From: JBEKCD01 sp050015055
GTDB lineage: Archaea > Thermoproteota > Bathyarchaeia > Bathyarchaeales > Bathycorpusculaceae
NCBI GenBank assembly: GCA_050015055.1
Contig: JBEKCD010000001.1
Location: 62,001 to 126,000, forward strand
Direction: 5' to 3'
Length of the DNA stretch: 64,000 bases
In this document: positions 45,009 through 52,611 of the stretch, one piece after another
Numbering within the stretch: the first letter of the stretch is position 1
How the letters are laid out: every line of letters starts with the position of its first letter
The notes under the pieces: model-generated
The model's input: only the letters and a program-made list of their open reading frames with translations
What the model was told of the DNA's origin: nothing
The model's database searches: none
Position numbers and translations under genes: made by a program

Positions 45009-46289
45009 TCAAGGGCTATTCGTGTCACCTGTTCCATAGTCAACAAAACTGTAGGTGCATCCACTATAATCATTTCCTGCACAAGTATTGTGGCTTGTAC
45101 CTGACTCGCAATATACGCCTGTGTTTCCTGATAGAATATTGTACTTGGCTGATTGGCTATTGGTGTTTCCACCTATATAGATACAGGAGGAGCGCGCTGA
45201 AATTGTGTTGCTGTTGGCAGTATTTCCATTTCCATCGATATACATGATTCCCCACGTAACGTTGTAAATATTGTTTGAGGTTATGGTGTTAGTAGCTGTT
45301 GTTCCCTGAGCTATTTCGATGGATACACCCCATCGACAATCATGAATGGTGTTTCCTTGAATCAAATTGGAAGCTCCCCTACCTGAAATATGGTTTGGTG
45401 ATTCTATACCTATGGCCCAATGAGTGTTTACCATTCCATTGGTCGTGCTGATGATATCATCCACAGTGTTGTTTATCACCTGACAATTAACGCCTTGCAC
45501 GTCTATGCAAACATCACTGCAAGATTCTACTAGGTTACCTTCAGCAAGACAATTGCTGGCTGCTCCACTCCAATCCTCTCCGACGTCTATACCATTAGCT
45601 CCACAGTTCGTAATGTGATTATTTAGAAGTTTGACGTTAGTAGAACCATACGATATAGACACACCGTAGATTCGGATGTCGTGGATATACATGTTTTGGA
45701 CAATGCAATTTGCGCAATTTTTCAGTTCAATACCGACTCCTATTCCAAAAAATCCAGAAATGCCCCAAGCTGTATAAGGCTGATTAGCAGAGTTACCGTC
45801 AATTTCGCCGCCTTGGATAACCCAGTTGCTTACGCCGTTCAAAAATATGATTGGAACCCTGAAGTTGGAGGGGGCTTGCAGTATCGCCCCAGAAGCTAAT
45901 GTTAAGGTTACACTGTTTACTGACGAACCGTGAACTGAATTGGTCATTACATAAGTTCCAGCCTCTATGAGTATACTGTCTCCACTCACAGCGTTACCTA
46001 TAGCAGCATTTATGACGGCAGTAGCATCTGAGCTTGACAATGTAATTTGTCCTGACTTATCCTCAAGGTAATTCATTGTAGAATTTTGAAAAACTGTTAG
46101 ACCATTATATTGGTTGCCAGATGCCACGATTGTCCCATAGGATGTGAGTGCTTTCTGAGCGGTAACTGTTCCATTAGATACTCCAGCGTTGCTAATCATC
46201 AAGAAACCAAGTAGCATTAGTATCGCGCATACTGAGGCGGTTAGTTTGTCTAATGGCATGGTAGCGAGCAACGCGCGCGGGCGCGGCAT
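45009..46289 (-). CDS. Secreted parallel beta-helix protein
   Basis: 426 residues from ATG at 46289; a second ATG at 46259 (MPLDKL) aligns best with the paralogous start at 41112, the two being separated by a 30-base duplication. Signal segment (LTASVCAILMLLGFLMI) then a right-handed beta-helix of the pectate-lyase/NosD sort with about ten coils (SGDSILIEAGTYVM, NCIVQNMYIHDIRIYGVSIS, GNLVESCSDVCIDVQG, NTITSNNIYNVTWGI). No catalytic Asp/Arg set is obvious. The C-terminus TYSFVDYGTGDTNSP has no membrane anchor. Likely glycan-binding or lyase. Confidence 0.8.
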   Translation of the reverse strand: MPRPRALLATMPLDKLTASVCAILMLLGFLMISNAGVSNGTVTAQKALTSYGTIVASGNQYNGLTVFQNSTMNYLEDKSGQITLSSSDATAVINAAIGNAVSGDSILIEAGTYVMTNSVHGSSVNSVTLTLASGAILQAPSNFRVPIIFLNGVSNWVIQGGEIDGNSANQPYTAWGISGFFGIGVGIELKNCANCIVQNMYIHDIRIYGVSISYGSTNVKLLNNHITNCGANGIDVGEDWSGAASNCLAEGNLVESCSDVCIDVQGVNCQVINNTVDDIISTTNGMVNTHWAIGIESPNHISGRGASNLIQGNTIHDCRWGVSIEIAQGTTATNTITSNNIYNVTWGIMYIDGNGNTANSNTISARSSCIYIGGNTNSQSAKYNILSGNTGVYCESGTSHNTCAGNDYSGCTYSFVDYGTGDTNSP

Positions 46290-46293
46290 GGTA
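46255..46293. repeat. GC-rich insertion flanked by a 9-bp direct repeat
   Basis: GGCATGGTA (46255-46263) and GGCATGGTA (46285-46293) flank 21 bases, GCGAGCAACGCGCGCGGGCG plus C. The paralogous leader at 41104-41118 has a single copy (GGCATGTTA) and no insert. The unit adds 30 bases, keeping frame. This looks like insertion of a GC tract with target duplication, or a slipped duplication. Confidence 0.7.
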
Positions 46294-46301
46294 ATATCAT
46301 G

Positions 46302-46313
46302 TGTCACACGACA
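46302..46313. promoter_or_regulatory. TGTC-N4-GACA palindrome, second copy
   Basis: TGTCACACGACA, 13 bases upstream of the ATG at 46289, same arms and position as at 41125. A ten-base GCGCGCGCGC tract (46317-46326) follows immediately where the other leader has TAAACTTTTTG. Confidence 0.55.
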
Positions 46314-46581
46314 TAAGCGCGCGCGCCCCGCCGACACCAACAACATGCCTCTCCTACACTTCGAGGAAATGACAGCCGGAATATTTAACTCTAAGTTTTT
46401 GCACACCCGTACAAACAGTTTGAACAGTTGACAAACGTTAATGTCCATTATGTTCAAGGCGCGCTAACGACTTGCGGCGGCCAAAGCCGCCAAGATGACT
46501 TCGTGTATAGTGCAACCAGCATAATTAGATCAAGATATATTGATAGAGCGACTGTTGTATCTTGAAATAGCACGCACGCGT

Positions 46582-46741
46582 GTTCCTAAAATGGTCAAAA
46601 ATGGCCGTAATTCCGTTTTGCGCATTTCTGCCGGTGCTCAAGAAGACAGTTGCTCAAAGAAATGAAGGACAGATACGAAGTCCAAAAGCTTCCTTAAATC
46701 ATGGAAGGCGAATAAAAACCATTTTAGGCCAATTTCGGAAC
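46582..46741. repeat. 160-bp inverted-repeat element
   Basis: Left arm 46582-46614 (GTTCCTAAAATGGTCAAAAA then TGGCCGTAATTCC) is matched in inverted orientation by 46709-46741 (reverse strand GTTCCGAAATTGGCCTAAAA then TGGTTTTTATTCG). The left arm is also close to the reverse strand of 54801-54833. Size and structure recall a MITE or palindromic repeat without coding capacity. The rest of the 46.3-46.8 kb gap holds GCGCGC tracts at 46459 and 46801 only. Confidence 0.65.
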
Positions 46742-46845
46742 AGGCAGGCACGCCCAAACAAAATCGCTCTAGCAAAGCCAGAACAAAGGCGAGGTAGCTC
46801 GCGCGCACAAAGACAGCTTTAAATAAGCGTTCAAGAGTCTCACCC

Positions 46846-47478
46846 TTGAGAGTGAAGAATTTGAAGAAAATCATCCTATTGTTGACAGGTCTAGTTCTGA
46901 TGGCCTTGCTCATAACATCAGCAATCGCTCAAGAGGCTGCACCTAACTTCACTCTGACAGATATTGACGGAGCCAATTTCTCCCTCAGTGATCAAAGAGG
47001 AAAAGTTGTTCTCCTAGACTTCTTCGCAATCCTGTGCGCTTCCTGCATTACTGAAATGCAATCTCTGAACGTTATACATCAGGAATTCGGCGAGAATGTC
47101 ACAATCGTCTCAATCACCGAAAACCCCGATATTGACACGGTCGACAGGCTACAACAATTCAGACAAGATAATAACATGACCTGGATCGTAGCAAGAGACA
47201 CTGAGGGGTTAGGCGATACGTACAACGTTCAGATTTTGCCAACCTTGGTCATTGTCGACAAAGAAGGCTACATACAATACAGTCATACGGACATCGCAAA
47301 TGAATCTGTCCTCGAACAGGAGATATCTCCAATGATACCCGAGTTTGGAACATTAACGCCAGCAATACTGGTTTTTTTGGCTATTCCCATTGCGGTAGCA
47401 ATTGTTTACAGACGAAAACCGAATTTGACCGCCAAAAGACAAGCAAGTACCCGAACGCGCGCGCTATCCAGGCCATAG
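46846..47478 (+). CDS. Membrane-anchored TlpA-like thioredoxin with PEF-type C-terminal tail
   Basis: 210 residues from TTG at 46846 (GTG at 46852 is an alternative). Signal segment (LLLTGLVLMALLITSAIA), then a TlpA/ResA-type thioredoxin fold with PNFTLTDIDGANFSLSDQRG, redox pair Cys64-Cys67 in LCASC and the cis-Pro region VQILPTLVIVDKEG. The end has IPEFGTLTPAILVFLAIPIA and YRRKP, a PEF motif plus membrane helix and basic end, similar to PEFG-CTERM sorting tails. Acts outside the membrane in cysteine reduction or disulfide exchange. The last residues (RTRALS) are encoded by a GCGCGCGC tract at 47457. Confidence 0.83.
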   Translation: MRVKNLKKIILLLTGLVLMALLITSAIAQEAAPNFTLTDIDGANFSLSDQRGKVVLLDFFAILCASCITEMQSLNVIHQEFGENVTIVSITENPDIDTVDRLQQFRQDNNMTWIVARDTEGLGDTYNVQILPTLVIVDKEGYIQYSHTDIANESVLEQEISPMIPEFGTLTPAILVFLAIPIAVAIVYRRKPNLTAKRQASTRTRALSRP

Positions 47479-47699
47479 TCGACCCATTCTTGCACTGCGG
47501 GAGAGTTTGACACAACAAAAGCGATATTGGTCAAGAGCCTTCGCGAGTGAGAGTACGCCATACTTTCCGGCTTCGCACTTTTCTGCCTTATAGCACCGCG
47601 CATTCTTCATGCAGGTTCTGGCTTGAATTCTTATTCCATAACGCTTATTATAAAGTATTGTGAACACCCTCTTGAAGGGAAAGGACGAGCGTCACGAAA

Positions 47700-48677
47700 T
47701 TGAAGGTTTTCAAGGGACTAGCCCCATTTGCCGTAGTCGTGTTAAGCCTGCTACTGTGTTCTAGTGTTGTTCATGCCGGCTTGGCTCCTGACTTCACGTT
47801 CACGGACATTGACGGCAACACTCATTCGCTGAGTAGTTTTCGTGGGTCAGTGGTGATACTTGAATTCTTTGAAATCAACTGTTCTTACTGTGGTAACGAG
47901 ATAGGGCTACTCAAGACTGTTCGTAATACGTTCAGCAGCAGCCTTGTCATACTCTCTGTGAGTGTAACAGATCAGGACACGAATGATGAACTGAGGCAAT
48001 ACAGAGACAACAACGCGATTCCTTGGACTGTGTCAACGGCTGTCCCTGGCCTGTGGTATGGATTGTACACTGCCCCTAGCATTCCGGAACTCTTCATAAT
48101 CGACCAGAGCGGAAACCTCAGGTACCAGAACGACTGGACAGCCAACGCGTCTCAACTCACAGAAGAAGTACAAGCACTTCTTGGCACTACGCTCACAGTC
48201 GGCAGCGCGTGTAGCGTTGTCGGGCAGGGATTTCCTCTGCAAATCAATCTGACCATAGGAAACGGAGAGGTTTCCACAGAAACCTTCAACATTACAGCCT
48301 ACGCCAACTCAGCAACCATCGGAACACAACTCGTGACCCTTGCCAGCCTTTACTCTGCGACCGTGACCCTTTTCTGGGACACCACAGGCTTCGCTTATGG
48401 CAACTACACTATGACGGCCAGTGAAACACTAGTTTCACATGAAACGAAGACCAGCGGCGACGATGCCTTCGGCGGTTGGGTGTTGGTCACTATCCCGGGC
48501 GATGTAACTGGCGACTTCGCGGTCGGGCTTCTAGATCTCGTCATTCTGGCAAGAGCCTACGGTTCCAAGCCCAGCGCTCCAAACTGGAACCCCAATGCTG
48601 ACATAGACGGGAATGGCGCAGTGGGCCTTGCAGATCTGGTGATTCTGGCACACCATTACGGACAGCACTATCCGTAG
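47700..48677 (+). CDS. Secreted TlpA-like thioredoxin fused to CARDB and dockerin
   Basis: 325 residues from TTG at 47700; ATTATAAAGT about 48 bases upstream is a likely TATA box. Signal segment, thioredoxin fold with Cys61-Cys64 in EINCSYCGNEIG and APSIPELFIID as cis-Pro loop (to about residue 165). Then a CARDB-type domain (about 170-265, FWDTTGFAYGNYTMTASETL) and a dockerin with DVTGDFAVGLLDL and DIDGNGAVGLADL, ending GQHYP. A dockerin-borne thioredoxin is unusual: it would dock a redox activity onto a surface complex. The thioredoxin part is almost identical to that at 50781. Confidence 0.85.
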   Translation: MKVFKGLAPFAVVVLSLLLCSSVVHAGLAPDFTFTDIDGNTHSLSSFRGSVVILEFFEINCSYCGNEIGLLKTVRNTFSSSLVILSVSVTDQDTNDELRQYRDNNAIPWTVSTAVPGLWYGLYTAPSIPELFIIDQSGNLRYQNDWTANASQLTEEVQALLGTTLTVGSACSVVGQGFPLQINLTIGNGEVSTETFNITAYANSATIGTQLVTLASLYSATVTLFWDTTGFAYGNYTMTASETLVSHETKTSGDDAFGGWVLVTIPGDVTGDFAVGLLDLVILARAYGSKPSAPNWNPNADIDGNGAVGLADLVILAHHYGQHYP

Positions 48678-48683
48678 CAACTA

Positions 48684-48697
48684 ACAGCGCGCGCTGT
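48684..48697. repeat. Perfect palindrome ACAGCGCGCGCTGT
   Basis: Fourteen-base perfect palindrome centred on a GCGCGCGC tract, six bases after the stop of the thioredoxin-dockerin gene. Confidence 0.65.
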
Positions 48698-48756
48698 GAC
48701 GGAACATTCAAGATGAGTGACATCCAGTACATGATTGTCCTTTTCAACACCAAGCC

Positions 48757-48810
48757 AGTTCGTCTAACTGGAATCCAAACGCGGATGTCACGGCTAGTTT
48801 TCTTGGCTAA
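48757..48810 (+). pseudogene. Dockerin first-loop remnant
   Basis: The frame encodes SSSNWNPNADVTASFLG and a TAA. It matches the segment between the two dockerin halves of the upstream gene (SAPNWNPNADIDGNG) for about ten residues, then diverges. It is the decayed tail of another dockerin gene, complementary in extent to the second-loop remnant at 3642. Confidence 0.6.
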
Positions 48811-49004
48811 GCCGGCGCTAAATATAGGTTGCTAGCAGTAGCACCTGTTTGCGGAAGAACCAAGGTCACTCTATGCGGAGTATTTGCGTGCGGGTGCAAT
48901 AGCTCGTGCGTAGAGCCAAATCTCTAAGAGGATCTTGTTTTGACACGCGCTTTCACGAAATAGGCATGCTTTTATATCGGCATTTAGGAATTGAGAATAA
49001 GGGT

Positions 49005-49930
49005 GTGTCAGGATTGCAATTCAAAAAGATCGATCTATCAATCATTTGGCTGGTCCTGTTCGTCATCTTCATTTTCATGGCTGTTCAGGGCCTTCAACTT
49101 CGACAATATTACATTGTGAGAGGCTTTGTGAGGTTTCTCTGCCCTTCATGCGTGGGTTTAGGTTGAGAGTTAGATCGCTTCGCTGGATCACCCAGACCTC
49201 TTCTTTCGTCGCTTCAACTCTTGGACTTAGCTCGGCTCTAAAAACCGGATGTGTTTACCCTTTCCTTTTCTGCTATGGATGTCCCCTTGCCTCTGCTGGA
49301 TGCCCAATAGGCTCACTTCAACATTTCGTAGCTTTACAGATTTTTCCCTTGTATCTAGTCGGGATGGTAGGGCTCTACGGACTCTTCTTCGGAAGGGCCT
49401 TTTGCGGTTGGGCGTGCCCTTTTGGCACATTCCACGACATCCTTTCGAAGCCAGCGAAAAGAAAAATCAAAGCAGTTCCACAAGTAAAATTCGTAATGCT
49501 TGTCCTAGTCATAATCCTGGCCTGGTGGACCTCTGACACGATTTTCTGCAAGTTCTGCCCGTCCGGAAGTCTCTTTGCAGCGGTTCCCGCCCCACTCTTC
49601 TACAGTGGCCTTAAACTCGGCACCTTCTTTTACGTACATTTACTGACCTTAGCGGCAGCCATAACTGTTGCCCTCATCTTTTCACGATTCTGGTGCCGCT
49701 ATCTGTGCCCGTTCGGAACAATCGGAATCTTCAACAAAGCATCAATACTGACGATCAACCACGATGCGTCAAAATGCACGGGATGCAGAGAATGCCTAGA
49801 CGTTTGCCCCATGGGCATAAAAGAACTTACCGCTGTAGGCAAATCAACTGACTGTATACTTTGCGGAAGATGCGTTGACACATGCCCATCATCCTGTCTT
49901 AAATTCTCCAAAAGACGATTTTCAGACTAG
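49005..49930 (+). CDS. NapH-like 4Fe-4S membrane protein with an apparent frameshift
   Basis: The first frame from GTG at 49005 gives a membrane helix (LSIIWLVLFVIFIFMAVQGL) and VRFLCPSCVGLG, then stops at 49166. The adjacent frame continues with LGLSSALKTGCVYPFLFCYG, CPLASAGCPIG, GRAFCGWACPFG, FWCRYLCPFG and two ferredoxin-type sites, CTGCRECLDVCP and CILCGRCVDTCP. One missing T in GGTTTAGGT at about 49160 would join them as GLG-LRVRS. The family passes electrons across the membrane. Beside three thioredoxins it could supply reductant for extracytoplasmic cysteines. The shift could be a sequencing error, a true mutation or programmed. Confidence 0.75.
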
Positions 49931-49941
49931 CGCGCGCGCTA
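49928..49941. repeat. Perfect palindrome TAGCGCGCGCGCTA
   Basis: Fourteen-base palindrome whose first three bases are the TAG stop codon of the iron-sulfur protein gene. Confidence 0.65.
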
Positions 49942-50015
49942 ATCAATTGAGGAAAAGTCACGCTTAAGGATCAAAAAGAAGAACGCTTCACGAACTCATG
50001 CGCACACATTTTCCG

Positions 50016-50432
50016 TTAAGCCGGTGCACGCTCTTGAATTGGGATTAGCATTGTTTTGACTTGTTCGATGCCGCGCATTGCCCTTATTCTTCCTGAAAGA
50101 CTGCGTATTCTCTGAACGGTTCCTTCAACAACAAATACACTCAGGCATTGATGGTCGCCCAGATGTCGGTGAAGACTCTCTATAATGACGTCATCACAGT
50201 CACATGTGAGCCGAATCAGTCTTGTGGTGACATCCTTCCTCGAGTATTCGTATGTCGCCACTATGGTGGCAGCCACTCTTCCGGACTCTTTTTCCACCAG
50301 TTCAAACTCTGACATCAGACTTCTCAAGGCGTCTCTGAACGCCTCTGACCTACTATAGTAGCCCCTAATTTTCAGGAAACTGTCAAACTTCTTCAGAAGA
50401 TTTCCTGGAACCGTTATGCTCACTGCGACCAT
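50016..50432 (-). CDS. nikR: NikR-like ribbon-helix-helix metalloregulator with altered metal site
   Basis: 138 residues from ATG at 50432 (AAGGT upstream), the usual length of NikR; an open extension to 50471 is ignored. N-terminal ribbon-helix-helix (VAVSITVPGNLLKKFDSFLK, then YYSRSEAFRDALRSLM) and the C-terminal ACT-like domain with VAATIVATYEYSRKDVTTRL. E. coli NikR binds nickel by His76, His87, His89 and Cys95. Offset by one, His88, His90 and Cys96 are kept (SLHRHLGDHQC), but the His76 position is Cys77 in TCDCDD. A Cys2His2 site is predicted, so metal choice may differ. Targets are unknown; neighbours are the iron-sulfur protein and thioredoxins. Confidence 0.85.
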   Translation of the reverse strand: MVAVSITVPGNLLKKFDSFLKIRGYYSRSEAFRDALRSLMSEFELVEKESGRVAATIVATYEYSRKDVTTRLIRLTCDCDDVIIESLHRHLGDHQCLSVFVVEGTVQRIRSLSGRIRAMRGIEQVKTMLIPIQERAPA

Positions 50433-50780
50433 GATGGCGACCTTCGTGTTAACCCAGGTATTTATGCGCACCGAATGTTAACAGGAGAGTCAATTGTAGT
50501 ACTGGACTAATATTCATTGCGTTTTTCCTCACACAAGTTTGATATAAGAAGTTCAAAGACGTCGTCTAGCGACGAATCTCTAAGTAGGAGAAAGCGAGAG
50601 TGTTTGAAAACGGTAGATACGCTGAAGAGTGCGTGCTTCTCAAGGACCCAAATATTCATATGTTGGTGTCATTGAATCTGCTTGAATTTTCCAGCGCTTC
50701 GGAACATGTACGGTGTATTTTTGTTGAACGCGTGTTCCGAAAAAGTTATAACTGTAGTGAATCTTGTGAAAGGCGATAAT
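50433..50780. other. Divergent promoter region
   Basis: 348 bases between the regulator and the thioredoxin gene, transcribed away from each other. TTTGATATAAG at about 50537 is a possible TATA box for the plus strand. No gene or repeat recognised. Confidence 0.4.
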
Positions 50781-52247
50781 ATGTCAAGCCTCACAAAGCT
50801 GAAGGTCTCTAAGAAATTAGGTCTTCTTGTCGCAATCATGTTAAGTTTGATGCTGTTGTCGGGCGTTGTTCATGCCGGCTTGGCTCCTGACTTCACGTTC
50901 ACAGACATTGATGGCAACACTCATTCGCTGAGTAGTTTTCGTGGGTCGGTGGTGATTCTTGAGTTCTTTGAGATAGCCTGCGGTTACTGTGCCAACGAGA
51001 TCGGGGTGCTCGAGACTGTTCATAACACTCTTGGCAGCAGCCTTGTGATAATCTCCGTAAGCATAACGAGTGTGGACACGAATGACAAGCTAAAGCAGTA
51101 CAGAGACGACAACTCCATTCCATGGATTGTGGCGGGAGCTGTCTCTGGTCTGTTTTCTGGCTTGTACACTGCCCCTAGCATTCCGGCGCTCTTCATAATC
51201 GATGGGAGCGGCAACCTGAGGTACCAGAACGACTGGACTGCCAGCGCCTCTCAACTCACAGGAGAGATTCAAGGACTCGTCGGCACTAGCAACTCTCTCA
51301 CAGTAAATACTTCCCCAGGCCTATCCGGTGTTCACTTCAGAGTTGATGGATCAGATTGCTACACGTCAGGAGGGAGCTTCAGCGTTCAGCTGGGCGCGGG
51401 TCAACATCAGGTTCTGCTCGCAGACACCACGATAACAGAATCTGACGACACCCAGTGCCGCTTTTCGCATTGGGGCGGCATCGGCTCCGGTTCCCTTAAT
51501 CCAATACAGGTGGAAGTCTCAGGCTTGTCAACATTAGAGGCAGATTTCGACACATACTACAAGACTGTGTTTGTTCAGACTGGAAGCGAAGGCACACCGC
51601 AGGTCACAGTGGATGGGGTATCGTACGTGTTGCCGCAAACGTTCTGGTTTGAGAGCGGCTCATCGCACAGCTTCCAGTATGAATCAGTAAGCGAAACTGG
51701 AATCCAGTGTGTGCCTGCATCAACCTTATACACATCACCGATCACTGTTGCAAGCCCTACAACGATTACAGCCAATTACAAAACCCAATACTATGTAACG
51801 GTTGTCAGCGAGCATGGCGAACCCACGCTCTCACAATGGGTCGACAAGGGCAGCGAACTCATCACGACCGTTTCGAGCACAGCTGACGACAACGGCGCGG
51901 GAACACGACATAATTGCGCGGGCTACAAAATAAACGAGGGAGGTCTTCAACCCGGCACAATATACGCCTTTGAAAACATCCAAGCCCCTGAAGAGATAGA
52001 TTTCCAATGGACAACTCAATACCGCTTGACCTTGAACGCCAGCCCCAACTGTATGATTCTTCAGCCACCTGGCTCTCCTTCTGATTCTTGGTATGATGCT
52101 GGATCGTCAGTTACCTATGGAGCCCAAGCCGTGAACGATTGCCGTCTCATCTGTTGGACCCTGGATGGGACCTCCCTAGTCAAAACTCAACTAACCGTCA
52201 CCATGGACAATCCGCACACCGCAACTGTAGGGCTGCTACCACCGTAA
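50781..52247 (+). CDS. Secreted TlpA-like thioredoxin with bacterial-repeat tail
   Basis: 488 residues from ATG at 50781 behind GAAAGGCG; the frame is open to 50682. Signal segment, thioredoxin fold with Cys67-Cys70 in EIACGYCANEIG and APSIPALFIID, then about 290 residues of beta-repeat domains (LTVNTSPGLSGVHFRVDG, FSHWGGIGSGSLNP, TVDGVSYVLPQTFW, LTLNASPNCMILQPPG) of the Listeria-Bacteroides/PEGA-like kind. No anchor or dockerin. The head is close to that of the 47700 gene even at base level (for example CGCTGAGTAGTTTTCGTGGG in both), so one head was copied onto different tails. Confidence 0.83.
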   Translation: MSSLTKLKVSKKLGLLVAIMLSLMLLSGVVHAGLAPDFTFTDIDGNTHSLSSFRGSVVILEFFEIACGYCANEIGVLETVHNTLGSSLVIISVSITSVDTNDKLKQYRDDNSIPWIVAGAVSGLFSGLYTAPSIPALFIIDGSGNLRYQNDWTASASQLTGEIQGLVGTSNSLTVNTSPGLSGVHFRVDGSDCYTSGGSFSVQLGAGQHQVLLADTTITESDDTQCRFSHWGGIGSGSLNPIQVEVSGLSTLEADFDTYYKTVFVQTGSEGTPQVTVDGVSYVLPQTFWFESGSSHSFQYESVSETGIQCVPASTLYTSPITVASPTTITANYKTQYYVTVVSEHGEPTLSQWVDKGSELITTVSSTADDNGAGTRHNCAGYKINEGGLQPGTIYAFENIQAPEEIDFQWTTQYRLTLNASPNCMILQPPGSPSDSWYDAGSSVTYGAQAVNDCRLICWTLDGTSLVKTQLTVTMDNPHTATVGLLPP

Positions 52248-52289
52248 ACGTCGTTGAAAAATATCGCTGAAGCTGATCTAAGAAAAACT

Positions 52290-52335
52290 TGAGAAGAAAG
52301 ACCTGAGAAGAAAGACTTGAGAAGAAAGACTTGAG
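52290..52335 (+). repeat. 14-bp tandem repeat, three and a third units
   Basis: TGAGAAGAAAGACC, TGAGAAGAAAGACT, TGAGAAGAAAGACT, TGAG, directly after the thioredoxin gene. Period 14 is not a codon multiple. The rest of the 364-base gap has weak open frames on both strands (for example a minus-strand FTQLLNISGGLPGWSVELLR), possibly another remnant, that I cannot place. Confidence 0.75.
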
Positions 52336-52611
52336 CTACGCCAACTTTGGCGCGTCCTTCCTGCACGAGAAGTGTGTTCTTCTGGCAGATGCGTCTCAAT
52401 TATCTCAATATTTTTCTTAGGTTCGCCCTCCGAGGCAATTAACCGGAGAAGTTCTACAGACCATCCTGGCAGACCACCTGAAATGTTTAATAACTGCGTG
52501 AAAGTACTGGATACCGAAAACAGAAAAACAATAGAAGACGAAAATGGAGAGATCCTCAAAACTCCACAGAACAGGCGCTGATGGTTTAGGAGATCTTGAA
52601 GAGGTTCGCAT

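Noticed and set aside
52417..52581. Short plus- and minus-strand frames after the thioredoxin gene
   Set aside because: Both strands give protein-like but unplaceable short peptides; no start, ribosome site or family could be supported.
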